Part shown: piece by piece, positions 12,328 through 24,933 of the stretch
How the letters are laid out: each line of letters opens with the position of its first letter
How positions within the stretch are numbered: position 1 is the first letter of the stretch
From: Coprinopsis marcescibilis
Lineage: Eukaryota; Basidiomycota; Agaricomycetes; Agaricales; Psathyrellaceae
Assembly (NCBI GenBank): GCA_004369085.1
Contig: ML210184.1
Span: 151,704-215,703, forward strand
Direction: 5' to 3'
DNA length: 64,000 nt
Position numbers and translations under genes: made by a program
Notes under the pieces: model-generated
Databases searched by the model: none
The model's input: only the letters and a program-made list of their open reading frames with translations
What the model was told of the DNA's origin: nothing

Positions 12328-12655
12328 GGGTTAGAGGGACGATTTTAATCGTTTGGAGAGGTTAATGGATGTGGCTGGTGGTGAGGGTCGCATGTAGGAA
12401 GCGCATGGATGAAATGTATAATATAATTATTGTTGAGCTATTTTATACAGGTTTGTGTGGCTGTGGTTAGTAGTCTGTGTGGGGGCCACAAGGGTACATA
12501 TGACGATATTTTATATTGGCGAGAAATCTCTGTGTAGTGGATTTGCACGATGGGAGGCAGTTTCCAGCAGACGGGAGTAGACCATCTGGTCGGTAGTCCG
12601 ATGCTAAATCCAAAAGGTTCACAAGTCCAGATACTTTGCACAGTCCAACTCGCTG
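12328..12655. other. convergent intergenic region
   Basis: The 3' flanks of the zinc transporter and the F-box-like gene meet here. The sequence is AT-rich around 12415-12450 and no gene is seen. Confidence 0.5.
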
Positions 12656-14351
12656 TTAAGAAAAGGTCCAAAAGTTGTAAGAAGCGTCTGAATAGGTTGT
12701 CCGAACGTTGAGTATGTTCCGTTCCGTAAGCAGAGGCATGGCCACTGGTAAACACTCGACAAAATCTTGGTTTAGGTCCTCCTGCAAGTCCTTTTGCCTT
12801 CCGGTGCACCAGATGATGTTAACGGCCTTCAAGGCGTCCCACATATCCGCTTCCGGTTGACCATGTCTGGGTGGTGGCTTGGGTTTAGGAAACAGCTTGT
12901 CTATGGCATCCCATTCGAATTCTTTCCCACGCTGTAGGCTGTCGATGCGGATGAGGATGGTGAGGTCGTGGAGGACGGGGGGTTTGACGTCTTTGGGGAG
13001 TGTGGTGAGTGTAGTTGTTAGCCAGAAGAAGCGGTGTTCGGATTCGAGGATGCTTGTCACGTCTGCAGAGAGGGTGAGGGATTTGAGACGGCGGAGGCAG
13101 CCGAGGTCGAGGGATGATGGCACTAAAGAAGCAGAGAGTTAGTTTCGTTGGCTGATTGGTAGACTGTTGATGATACGCTTCTCGGCGACGAGATCGGCGA
13201 TAAGGAAGGAAGAGTGCTAGGTTTATGTGAAATGAGGTGAAGAGTGATGACTTACGGCCGCCAGCTGTGCCCACAAAGATTTTGAGGCTTTCTAGGGAGG
13301 TGCAGTGGGATAGACCGGTTTGAACCGTGTTGAGTTGGTTTCCTGGGAGGCAGATTTCGAGGTTGACGAGGTAGTAAAGGTTGAAGGGGGGTGTTCTAGT
13401 ATCCACGAACCCAAGAGTGGACATGGCTTGTCCAAACTTGTTTCTATCTCTGACTTTGAGAGTGTGGATGCGCTTGGCGGGCGCTACTGATATGCCTGGA
13501 TAGATAACGGGTGGACCTACGCCGCCGCTTTGAAAGTCGACATTGCGGAGGCGGGGGGCGAGGGCGAGGAGGTTTACTGGGAGAGCGAGGTTGACGAGGG
13601 AAACTTCTTCAAGGGAGGGGGATTCGAGGAGGGTTATAAAGGAAGACTGTAGCTGTTTGGAGAAATTGGACCAGTGGACCCAGCAACGAATTTTGAAGGA
13701 GCGGAGATTGGGCATTCGTTTCGTCTGAACGAGGAGCATTGCAAGGGTGTTAATGTCCTGGGCGCTGGTTGGCCCTAACAGAGGTTTGTAGGTGTTCCTC
13801 CCATAGTCTGAGATGTCCAGCCCTCGCACATAGAGTTGTACTCTGGGTGTACTTGTGATTAGTTGGAGGAATAGGTCGACATTACTTGTCAGTTTCTTCC
13901 TGTTGATCTCTCGTTCGCGGATGGAAACTGGCACTGTCCTGAATGCATGTGTCCAACATTGGTGCAAGAACAGTGGTATCGCTTTAGCGAGGCGTAAGAG
14001 GGTGACCACGTCGTCGAAAAGGTATCTATCGATGACAAGATAGAAGATTTCGTTTGGAAAGGGGAGATTTCGGTAGGCTTCGATATTGGCCTCCGGTGGC
14101 AATTGCGGCAAGTCCTTGCTGTTGTAGATGGTTGCTCGCCGTTGCCATTGGTCTTGTGCTGACGACGCTCTGTGGTGTCGTCTTACATCGAACTCTGTGG
14201 GATTTGGGTAGTGCAGGCGATACGGGGTCACAAAACCGCCACTTGCGTGACCATCTTCTGATATGGAGGTCATATTAGCATAACCGCCTAGGTCATCGAC
14301 GTCGTGGCTGCCTGGTATTCGTTTCCGTATCTTGTCGAACGTTCTGCGCAT
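12656..14351 (-). CDS. F-box-like / leucine-rich-repeat-like protein
   Basis: Two exons, 14351-13256 and 13122-12656, join in frame through a GTAAGT...TTTAG intron. The start was taken at MRRTFDKIRKR (14351); the frame is open further up, but that extension looks non-coding. After a Ser/Arg-rich N terminus, residues about 95-130 (LPFPNEIFYLVIDRYLFDD) match the weak F-box-like entry found in many agaricomycete proteins. The rest is leucine-rich with irregular repeats (LEEVSLVNLALPVNLLALAP, LYYLVNLEICLPGNQL, LRRLKSLTLS), as in LRR-like substrate-binding regions. An F-box role as an SCF adaptor is inference from fold type only. The protein ends in TAA at 12656-12658. No paralogue adjoins it, though another F-box/LRR-like gene lies at 35.4-37.3 kb. 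Confidence 0.7.
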
Positions 14352-15295
14352 CGTGGTCGTGCAGAGATTGCGGTCTGCTGAGGGGTGGATGAACAAGAAG
14401 ACAGGTGTGAACCGTAAGCCCAGAGGCGATGGAATGATGCTGTTGATGTTGTCTGCCACTGTACCGCAGCCCACCGTCTAGATCTGCTTCATCACGATGG
14501 CAACCATAACACTTTTGGTGTCGCCGTACGATTGGCTAGCTTTCCGTAATCTCTGGTTATTGTGTTGGGCGATGGTCAGCAAATTTATGGCCAGCAGTGT
14601 CCTGCCCAGGGAAACGAGAGCATAAGCGAGGATCGAACGCGTAGCTTCGGACCTTGAATATGTGCGCACTCGGATATTGCCGACCTGAAAACTTGAACCG
14701 TTCAACTGGCGCCCTTGACTGGAAGGTTAGCTGTTCACAAATCACATTATGTCTCCGTGTGTTGTCAGTGTAACTCTACTCTATACATGCTAACTAAATA
14801 GCCTGGTGCGCTTCAATCAATCTCGTCTTCAATGCAACAACTTCAAATGCGAAGTAGATATAATAAAGACTGCGGCGAGGACTCGGAGTCGGACTTGGAC
14901 AGCTAACAATGCCTGAGCTTGAGGTCTTATGTGCGCCCTGTCTCGGCGTCGGCATGCTTGATTGAAGGCTTATGGACAGTATATCTTCCTTTATTTTTAT
15001 CAAGCACAAATCATTTGTGTCCGCCATTTGATGATGTGTGCAAGATGTGGTGACGTGCGTAGCCTTAATATGTGTTTCAGGCTGCCCATGCAGCCCAAAC
15101 CATCTGGATTCTGGCGACAACTATTTTATGAGTTACAGATAGACATAGAAGTACTTCAGCATGCTTTAAAGCATAAAGTGACTCTTGATATGAAGTGTTG
15201 ATCGAACGGATACGTTTTGGCGCACTGCAGCTAGATTAGCGCCCGTAGTAGTTGGGATCACCGCCCCGTTTATATGCTACTGGAACCGCGAAAGG
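14352..15295. other. intergenic region without a supported gene
   Basis: Short frames on both strands show no recognisable domains. I looked here for the missing 5' part (signal peptide) of the RNase-like fragment that starts near 15296 and did not find a convincing exon. Confidence 0.4.
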
Positions 15296-15565
15296 CGCCA
15301 GCCAGGAGACTCTGCCAAACCGTTACCCAGCATAAAAGGCACAGTTCGAGTTTGGGAGATTCCTCTGCCAAACAAGGCGCCGGGGGCTGGAACTAGTAAA
15401 GGTCCTGCTCGCGCAATCTTCCAGCAAAGTCGAAAGGGAAAGCTTACGTTAAAGGGTGTTGTTGCTCATGACCAGACTAGGGTCCGTGGATTTGGGTACA
15501 ACGACTACTTCCAAGCTAATGTTAATCCAGTCAGAGTTGCTCACAGGAAGCGTGGTGGCAGGTAA
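15296..15565 (+). pseudogene. truncated copy of the secreted RNase-T1-like gene
   Basis: An open frame of about 90 codons ends in TAA at 15563-15565. It has no in-frame ATG, and no signal-peptide exon is found upstream. Its translation aligns along its length with the C-terminal half of the minus-strand gene at 30583-31240: both share a PLPNK segment, GPAR, and LKGVVAHDQ in the same order and spacing. The residues matching the RNase T1/N1 catalytic triad survive: Glu (codon 15356-15358), Arg (15410-15412) and His (15467-15469). The two copies lie 15 kb apart on opposite strands. Seen: homology and truncation. Inferred: a decayed or partial duplicate. A missed upstream exon with a long intron remains possible. 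Confidence 0.6.
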
Positions 15566-15724
15566 GGCTATGGTATACGTAGTGGGATGAGAATATATTA
15601 GTGTTGTAATATCGACTCTATCACGTTAAACTCTTCTTCCAATCCCGTCCTCCTGGCTACGTGTGCAAACTAATGTAAACTTCAAAAGAAGAGTGCTGCT
15701 CCGCAGAAATGTCTCGTTATACGC

Positions 15725-18700
15725 TCAAAATGGAGTGCTCCTCCCAACAGAAATCCAGGTATCTACGTCAAGCTGTGTCGCATGATCGCCCATAACCACA
15801 AATAAAAACCAATTCACAAGGTTAGACGGCAACTTAGAGCCAGCCTCTGTATCGGAAATTGCCTCTGTCACATCGCGAAAGTTTCTCCAGAGCGCGGTGG
15901 AAACGTGGAACTTGAAGTTGACAAGGCTTGGGCGCATGATTAGCGCAGAGGCGAGGAGCAGCATAGAGCAGTCCAGTGCCCCTGAAATGGAGTCTTTTGG
16001 TTTAAGCCTGCCTGAGTCGGTGTCAATTGATATTCATAAGCACCCGCCGCTGTAACGTACCATCCATAATCAGCCTCGAGAGCAGTTCGATAGCAGCCTC
16101 AGCCTTTTTGGGTTGGTTATCGGCCGTGTTTAGTAGAGCTGAGAACATCCAAGAAGCTAGCCTAGTTCGAACTATTGCGCCTCCAGGACGATGAGTACCG
16201 CAGCTGGTTTACAAGACAAAAGACCATATGACACACCCTCTGGATTATCGTCCGCCAGTAGAGATATCAGTTCGGCAGCCGATGTTCTGAGCGACCCGAT
16301 CTCGAGTAATTCCATTAATCTGGGGCGGACTCCCTTGATTCTCGTCAAATAGGAACCTGCGAAGCACAGTGAGACACAGCGGTGTTTCAACTTTACACAT
16401 CACTTACGGTTTGCACAAATGCTAATAAGAAAGCGCAAGGCCGATTCTCGCAGCCGATCATCTTTATCTTCAAACACCATTCCAACCACATCCACAATCA
16501 TGGATTCCATGAACTTAGGCCAGGCCAACGCTATAGATCAAGATATCAGTACCGCGAAATACTGATGTGAACTTATGTGACATGAAGCTCTGCTTACTAG
16601 TAGTAGCGTGACACCTTTCGTGCAGTATCAGCAACAATTCAACAGCAGCAGCCCTGGAAAGCGCGGAGCTGCTTCTTATGTAATGTGCTATCGCCCTTCC
16701 TACAATGGCAATCTGTTCTCCAAGACGAGAAACATTTACTGTGCCCTAGGTTAATGCCAGCCTTCCCTACTCATTCGCTTGAGCCCTCACCTTTCTTAGC
16801 GAGTCGAAACAAACCTCTCTGACTCTCGTCAGTCACGGTGCCAATAAACACCGGGAGAGCATGTAGAATTGAACGACCAATGCCCTCGAGAACAACGGTC
16901 TCGGTGGGTGTCCCCAATTCTAGATGAAAACACAAATTTCAGTGATGTTTTTCTTGAAAAAGAAGTTGGCCTGACCTTCTTCCGTCTCCCTTTGAATCAA
17001 ATCGAGTACAAATTTCTCGGACTTCCGCTTGGACTTGTCATTGTGGTCTTCCAGAGCCATTTTCAGTATGCTCGGGATGAGCTGCGGTAACACGACTTTG
17101 GATATTTCACGAAAAGGGTTAGACTTCGCTATTCTAAGGTCAGCACAGATCTACTGCCCGGAGACTCAAAATGGGACGCACAAGAAAAGGACATCGCCCT
17201 GAGGGTATCAATCGCGCGAAGTTTGATCCCAGAATCAGCGGTTTGAAGGGCAGGTTCAAGCTTCTGAACGATGGAGTCTACAAGATTTGCTAGGAACACA
17301 CAGTTGTGAGGCACAAGGCAAGTTGAGAAGTGCAATAAAGTGTACCTTGTAAAGTAACCTTCCCTCCATCGCACATTAGTTTAGTCGCCCTCTGCCGGAC
17401 CAGCTGTTCGTTGTCATTGAAAGATAGCTCCACAATGTCAGAAAGCCAGAGATAATCATCGCATGCTAGCATCCAACGTTGTCAGGCCGACCGTTAGATT
17501 TGGAAGTAACTGATACCCCTACATGATTTGAGAACAGTTGCAGCCAAATCGACCCAAAGCAGCCGAACTTCCCCCGATGGGTCCTTCAGAACTGAGGTTG
17601 CTTGCTTTGACACTGCCGACATGATAGCCGAAATGGCATTTTCTGGGGTCGCGCCAAGGTTAACAAGCGTGCATCGGACATCTGAAAAAGGTTTTGCCAT
17701 ACCATGCTCCATCAAAAGAAAGTCTAGTGCTTTGACTGCCAAACATCGGACTTCTAAATCGGCGTCGTTCTGAGCCAAATCGAACACCCTGCGAGTAACG
17801 TCAGGAATTCCGACTTGTGAAGAAGCAATCAGCCTTTGATCAGCTTATGATATATTTCGGTTGCCGCTTGGAGGACAACTTACTCGGAGAGGCAAAAGAT
17901 TTCAAGATATCAATCCAAGCCTTGCGAATTTGAGGAGATTCAGACCAAATGATCTTATCTATATGCTTTGGGAGATCTTTGGGATTGAAACGCTTCACAA
18001 CTTCGTCTATCAGGATCAATTACCGCTCAGCATGATTCTGTTATGGTGGTAAAGAAAGTTTATACCGATTGTATCTGGTTTAGAAAGATTGGTGATGGCG
18101 GAGACGGGACTGGCCCGAACATCCATGCTTTGGTCGCGAAAAGCCATTCGAATTAGGTATTCCAGTTCATTGGGAGCCCCCGATCTACCTGAGCCGCGAC
18201 CGAGAAGGATAAGCAAATGTACATCGTGGAAGATATATACGTACCTCTCTTTCGAGCAAAGAATGCCAGGATTCTTGCAACGTTGCTTCGTACCCTCCAA
18301 TCATTGCTCTTAGACGCTTCGCGCAATGGATGATTTCCCTTTAGCTTCACCTCTACACCGAAAGTGAAACTCTTTTAAGGGGCTGCATATTGACGTGACT
18401 AACCTTCGGTTTTATCATCATCTTCGTGCACACCAGTCTTTGCCAACCTCTGGTCAAGAAATTCGTACGCAAACTCTTCGTATGCATCTGCAACACTGAT
18501 CAGAGCTGACTGTGGTATGACCCCGATATCAGGCTCACGTACCAGATCGGATGAGAACCGACAACACGTCAATTGCTGCTGCGGAACTGGCGGCATTTGG
18601 TTCAGACTCTGGCTTAAAAGAATTTTCTAGTTCAGTTTTCAGGCATTCCAGAACGGTTTCGTTGACTGTGGCGGCTGTGTTTGGATTTTGGTACATTATC

Positions 18701-21700
18701 TTGGAAATGCCGAGATGCAGGAAAGCGAACTGACCAGAATGAGAAAGTAGCAAACGAGACACTTGATCCAAGGCGCTAGCCCGAATGTCTTCGTCCACGT
18801 CGTTGAGTGCGATACGCGTCAATTTACAAGCAGCTTCAATAGAACCTCCGTATGTGGCCTGAGGACTCGCGCACATGATGCGAATATTGTTATTACGGCC
18901 TCACCTTTGAAAGAAAGCGTCCCGAGAAACTTCACCCAAGCATTCCGCACCCGAACGTGATCCATTGACAAGGAGTGTGAAGAGTAAAGACGGCTTGCTT
19001 CACGACACACTATTGAGAACATTAAAAAACGTTAAGGGTCAAAATGAGTTCTAGTTCAACTGAACGCTCACATTTTTTCCGCATGTCTTTATCGCTGTTT
19101 TCGGCGGTCTGGGTGAATAGATTGAGGATACCGAGCCTGACGTTGAGCATGCCTTCATTGTGGAAAACGTCGACCAAGACCGTAATTAGGTCCAGCATCA
19201 CGTTCTTGAACGCATATGGAATGGCTGCAGAAACATCAGAACAGCTTCCGGGATTGCCAGGTGAAAGCTCAAACCTGTCTGAAGCTCCATCAAGCCACAC
19301 AGATTATCAACAAGTATGTCAACATCCTTTCTTTCCCGTCTGCTCCGAAAAAGAAGCATTACTTCTTTCGCGAGAGTATTGCTGATGATTTCGATATTTC
19401 CTTGACACAGCGTATACATCAGCGTTGGTGAGTTTTTGAGAATGTATTACAACCAATACCTTCCCGTTCTGGATCGGATGGAACGATAGTAATAAGTGCA
19501 CTTCTCGCGGACGCCCGAGCGCCACAGTCCTTGTCACATATTGCGCTCGGAATCACAATTGTTTCCAATAACTGGAGACTATGGGCGGATAAGGGATCTG
19601 ACGTAGCATGAGTCTCGATGGTGAAAGACAGGGAGAAAGGTACCGACAAAGCAATGGTAAAGCGTTGAGAATCCCGACTCGTTTACTATCGTTTCGATGC
19701 GAGGAGAGGATCTTGGCGTTGAGAATCTCACGGTCCTCTGGGGAAGCAAGTTAGCGTTGAGAGGATATGATTCTACAAAAGACGAGCACCAGATGTATTA
19801 TTCAAGTCATTGATCAAATTTGCAACAGCTTTTATAAAGCTCTGGTCGTTGAAATGGACCATGAGGTCGATGAACCGGGATATGTGGCGCTTTGCGAGGC
19901 ACTTGATAGACTCAACTGTGTTAATGGTTAGAACAAGCTGCCTATCAAGATAGACAACACACCCACCATCCTTGAAGATGCAGCGAAGGTTGTTCATTAG
20001 GGTGACCATAACAGACGTATCGGCCTCCGGATTGAACAAATGAGGAAACATTTTGTCCACATCTGGGAGACGCTCCAGGAAAACATTTTTCGAGTCCGAC
20101 CCTTCGATGGCCTTCAAGCATCCTATAGCGTCCTCACGGGCTGTTTGACTAGGTTCTTCAATGGCTCTCTCGAAGACTCTAGCAATCGGAAGATTGACCT
20201 CCTCGGGGATTGAGGACACGAGAGCAGTAATCGTTTTGACTGCGTGGCTCCGGATCTTTGCGTTGTCGTGGGTTAACGCTGACGCCAGACTGTCGGGTAT
20301 TCCTGAGACGCTGACAGCTTTGAAATCTTGTGAGCATCCAGATATATCGTCTGGATAAAATAGTTCAGCATTGATTTGCAGTTCAATACAAGTTTTGTTG
20401 TCAATACACACAGGTTAAATCTTGTATGGCTGAGGGTGATTGGAGCGTCTCTACGACCGTTCTTTTCCAATAGAAAGCTTTTGTATGTGTCATCGTTATC
20501 AGTTGGCTTTTTCTGGAGTTGGACGAGCTCACCAAGGTGTTCGAAAAGTCGGTAAAGGATCTTCCTCCCCAATAGCGCAGACTCAACTTGGTTTCCGTCT
20601 GTCAACCATTCGCTGGAGGAATCCGTCCTGGCAGCTGCGTCAAGTATGTTACTTCACATTAATGTAGGAGTAAACCGAACAACAAACCATTAACGACCGA
20701 CCAGGCTATCGAAAAAGCACAGATCGTTTTGAGAGAGCTGAGTTTATCGGGTTTGACAAGGCCTTGGCAAGCTGATGTCGAAAAGGGCAAACGGCGAAGT
20801 GAAGGGCTCGAGTGAGCCACGAGGAGTTCCCAAGGAAGATCGTTAAGCTCTTCCGCTCGGAAGTCACGACCGCGAATGAGATGAACTTGTGTCCTTAGGG
20901 CGAACGCCAGTGGCCTCGTGGCTTCAGGGAAGAAGTTCCAACGATGGAGAGTCTGATCCGGCTCCAGACAGGCAGCAAGCTTTATTTTAACCTCGTCGGC
21001 TGTGACAAGGTGGTCAGCTCTGTTTTCATTGTCCATCGCCCAGCGTTTGAGCCGAAGTAGAGTCTGAAGATGCTGACCAATGACCAGGTCGCGCGAATCC
21101 CAGTCTGGAAAACCGTGGCCGCGTCCCATGCATTCCTTGAGCCGGTCCAACGTTTTCTTGACGATGCCCCTCCGAATAAAATAGGCAAGCCACTCGTCTC
21201 CGGGCTCAGCCTCGTTGAGCTCTCGAATTCCTTCATCCACCAGGGCGGAGTTTCGAGAGAAGATAATCCTTTCGCACCAGATCCTGGCCAGCACCTGCTC
21301 GAGTTCTGTAGCGTCTGGAGGAAAGTATGTTTCGATTGGACGTTCTGGTTCTTCCAGGCCATCTGGTTCTTCCAGGCCATCGTCGTAAGGTGGCTTGCGA
21401 ATACCGAGATACAGGTCTGACAAGGGGGTTTGCAGGGGCGATGACCGTTCCGGGACGAAAACGATGGGGTGGGCAGTCATGAAAAGGTAGCTGGCGATCC
21501 CTAACGAAACCAACGCAGCCACAAAGTTGCCCAGCGCCGAGTGGTCTTCACGACTTTGGAGGATAAATCCCACAGAAAAAAGCAGCAGTGCCATGTGAAC
21601 CGAGAGTGGGACAATGGCGATAAGCCCTTCGAGCCGCCATTCCCGAGCCCTGCGGTCCAAGACCCAGCGGTCACGGGCGGCCAGATAGTTTCGTTGACTT

Positions 21701-22275
21701 GTGACGGTAGCATATTTGACCAGCCATGACTTTGCGACGCCCCCAACGATGGCACTGAAGAGCGTCGCAAGCAAGCTGGTGAACCATAGTCCATTGATCC
21801 AGACAGCAATGGTGGGGATTTGAAATTCGTCTGCTGGTTGCCCTCTCGTTCCGTTGCGAATGTCGCTCAATAGGGCCTTCTCCGAGTCTTCAAGAAGGTC
21901 TGATCGAGAGTCGACGATGAAAGAGGCGACCACCGCAGCGAACAGACCTGCCTAGGGGATGGCACTGTATCAGAAAGTCACGCTTAATTCAATCAGATTT
22001 TAACGTACGAAAACCATAAGAGAGTCCAATGTGGTTTTCCACCGTTCTGCATGCGCTGCTGCTTGCTCTGCTGCATCCTTGATGTACTCTGACCACATGG
22101 GGGCTTGCTTACGGTAGAACGGTTTCGGTTTCTGTGGTGTCAGAGGGGTTTGCCCTCGGGGATTGTGAAGCTGTGCCCCCCATGAAATACGTCGCTGGGA
22201 AGCTCTATTCGGCTGGATGTGAGGTGTCAGGGAAGTTGTGGCCATTGGGGTCACGACGACGGATGATGCGCCCAA
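15725..22275 (-). CDS. DUF6535 membrane domain fused to HEAT/ARM repeats
   Basis: Exon 1 (22275-22009, begins MGASSVVVTP) and exon 2 (21951-20688) encode the DUF6535 domain: YRKQAPMWSEYIKDA, then hydrophobic segments LMVFAGLFAAVVASFIVDS, WFTSLLATLFSAIVGGVAKSW, IVPLSVHMALLLFSVGF and ALVSLGIASYLFMTAHP. A frame-preserving intron (20635-20687, GTTTGT...GCAG) then joins it to exon 3 (from 20634), which begins a long series of helical HEAT/ARM units, e.g. SLASALTHDNAKIRSHAVKT, LVRQRATKLMCDG and DADLEVRCLAVKALDFLLME. More than a dozen small exons carry these down to TGA at 15725-15727. I estimate about 1,800 residues. DUF6535 proteins are abundant and uncharacterised in agaricomycetes. A membrane-anchored helical scaffold is inferred. 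If the joining intron is wrong, these are two adjacent same-strand genes, the first ending at 20659. Confidence 0.72.
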
Positions 22276-22992
22276 GGGCCCATTTTATACTGCTTCTGTG
22301 CCTTGGTGGGCGTGCCAGTACAGTGCTGAAGAAGTCAATCTATTTCAGAGTCTGAGATTGACGCTCAATCTGTCCCTGAGATGAGCATAGCGATTATACT
22401 CCAATTGGTGGTATTAAAGAGCAAGGAAAAGAATAAGCCGACGCGGTCGGTATGTATGGAGCATCTTTGGCGCCAGGGGAACCATATGGCATGTCAAAGT
22501 GCTCTGAAATTCTGAATTGACAAAAATCCATGCCGTTGACTCGTGGGAGGACTGGGCAGGTCCTTTGTATTATTGTAATAGCCAAGAACGGGTTCATGGA
22601 TACTTATGTATATTCTGCAGGAAACTAGATTATTCGTTTCACAATGGCAGTTCATATGTGAACTGACCCCCCACCTTATTTTATTTGAACCTGTCGTAAC
22701 GTGTTAATCTCAGTTTCAGTGATCAAAATGTTCAGATTGACTGGTCACAGTGGTGGTGGGTGGTGGTGGTAGACAATCAAGCTATTATGTGCGTGGCCCC
22801 TGGCTGTCGCTGTTTGAATCGTGTTGCATCAGAACCTTGGCGCCCATGCTCCTTGTCTTCAGCAGTCAACTAGTCACGACCTCCCCGCCGCCGTTCAGCA
22901 TTGCAGTACGACAAGATTTATGAACCTCAAGCAACGACCACGGACACTGTCGATACTGTAGCGCTACTCGGTCCCATTTCTGCTGCCCAATA
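22276..22992. other. divergent intergenic region (DUF6535-HEAT / ADA1)
   Basis: This is the promoter region for both neighbours. A short G-rich run of GGTGG units lies near 22750-22772; otherwise nothing is seen. Confidence 0.4.
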
Positions 22993-24327
22993 ATGTCCTT
23001 GGGAAGTACAGAAGACCTCAAACAACAATTAGCAACGACTCTCGGGGCAAACGCTCAAACGTATTTCGATTCGTTCCAGAACTTTGTCACTGGACGAATA
23101 TCTCGCACAGAGTTCGAGGAGACCGCAACTCAGATATTGAATACACCGTCACTGCGTGAGTAAGATGTCGACTGCACTGTACGCGCTTTCTGACCCTCCA
23201 TCACAGTCCAGCTTCATAATGCACTAGTCATCTCTCTATTTGACGCAACGGCAACGTATAAGCGCAATGCTCTTGCAGCAGCTACGCATAACCACACTGC
23301 GACGGCCACGCCACCACCAACAGCTCCCTCAAAGTCGAAGCCACCCACGTTCAAACGGAGGAGACTTCTGCTCCCTTATCAAGGTCCCAACTTTCCTGAG
23401 GATAAAAGATCCCTTCGAAGTAGTCGACTGAAACGGTGGGCTCTGTCCGTGGGCTCAAAGGAGCGGGAAAGGATACAAGGGTTAAAGGCGATAACCCGAC
23501 CGCATACCACTGGCTCAATGGTCCTCGATGGGCCCCAACAGTTGAACAAGGAACAGACTTCTCAATCAACACCAACGCGTTTGGGGCCTGAATTAGACGA
23601 GATTGCATGTGAGCGAGGGTTAGCTTTGCTACCAGAACGAGGAGGTAAGGACCTAATACGGTTTTGGAAAGTGATTGATCGCTGAGTCGCGTGCTAGACC
23701 CTCCGGGAGGCAGACCTCAAGTACAATTACACAGCGCGACGCACGCACCCACACTTCAACACATAGCCGACCGCATAAACCTCATCTGCGCGCAGCACAA
23801 TCTTGGGCCGCCTTCCCGCACCGTACCAGCTTTAATGAGCCTCGCGTGCGAGGCCAAGCTCAAGCAACTCATCACGCATGCGGTCACACTCACGCTGTCC
23901 AGCCAAGCTATTACCTCGATCAACCTGTCTTCTGGACAGATGTCCGGACACCTCTCGTCATTGGTATCCAGTAGCGAGATAGGACAGTCGTCTTCATCAC
24001 TCGCATCGGCTTCGACACATCACCACCTACCTCAACGCGCACCTATTCTCACTGCTCCGGCATTCCAATCGTTATTCACACTATACCCATCCAGCTTACC
24101 CAACCAGTCTGCTGCAGCGATGAAATTAGCATCCATTCCTTCACCAATTGTAGGTGCTCTAGCCAGCGCAGCTTCTGTTGGAGTTTGACTGACCCCGTTC
24201 TTAGGACGATGACAGCGACGACATTCCCGTCCTGAAGGACAGAGAAGTTCGTGACCAGCGTTGGCAGATCATGGCACTCCTCGCTGAACGAAGTACTGTG
24301 AGGGAATGTTTGAAAACGGTCCGGTAG
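22993..24327 (+). CDS. HFI1: SAGA complex subunit Ada1/Hfi1-like
   Basis: The start ATG at 22993 gives MSLGSTEDLKQQLATTLG. The N-terminal part has the SAGA-Ada1 pattern: a helix, then YFDSFQNFVTGRISRTEFEE and HNALVISLFDAT, followed by a basic KPPTFKRRRLLLPYQG region. Exons join at about 23156/23209, 23645/23698 and 24149/24209. The middle portion, LDEIACERGLALLPERG then TLQHIADRINLICAQHNLGP and LMSLACEAKLKQLITHAVTL, looks like the histone-fold region that pairs with Taf12 in SAGA. The protein ends VRDQRWQIMALLAERS...TVR with TAG at 24325-24327. Hfi1 scaffolds the SAGA histone acetyltransferase complex in the nucleus. No unusual feature is seen. Confidence 0.85.
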
Positions 24328-24933
24328 GGCCGTGCTTGTCTTTCGGGCGACCGGGATGGACAGGGCGCTGTGTACAATACCTATCGTACGTGTATATCAT
24401 GTTATTCATAATGCAAATGTTTTGTTTCTGCCTTGATAATGCACCTTTTCGCACACTTGGAGTATCTCTGGGTCGTTCACCCCCCTGAATCGCTACCAAG
24501 CGCTCGAAACGTAACTTCAGATGCGCATTGATCGCCAAATTTCTCTCCACAGCGCGCAATGCCAGCCATGACAGCTGCATATGATAAGGAAAAAATGACG
24601 GCGCTTAAGAGTGGTGTCAATATGGCTATATGTTGCTTATCAACTTCCTTGAGCGTATTCCGATTGTCAGCGCTCAGCCAGGGAGATAAACTCTCCCGAA
24701 GCGAAAGGCCAGAAAAGGCACACGATATCAATGTATATGCTGTTTTGACTCGGGATGATGAGGTACCTAACCCATAACCCAGGCTTATATTACCTTTTGT
24801 AGAATGGAACGAAACCCTGCCCTGCTATGCAGTCGGAAACATTTCGCCTTACTAAAATTAGCTGTGAACACATAGATTGTAACTGCCTGTACTGGGAAAC
24901 TGAAACCTAAACGATGTCCGCCGCACTAAATCA
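24328..24933. other. convergent intergenic region
   Basis: The 3' flanks of HFI1 and the DCAF4-like gene lie here. A minus-strand frame at 24477-24731 has a hydrophobic stretch, but no start context, homology or splice partner is visible. No gene is called. Confidence 0.4.

Noticed and set aside
14962..15201. candidate signal-peptide exon for the RNase-like fragment
   Set aside because: The 79-codon plus frame has no cleavable signal sequence or similarity to the start of the longer relative.
22750..22772. GG-rich run that might form a G-quadruplex
   Set aside because: The runs are mostly two Gs, so it would be a weak two-layer structure at most.
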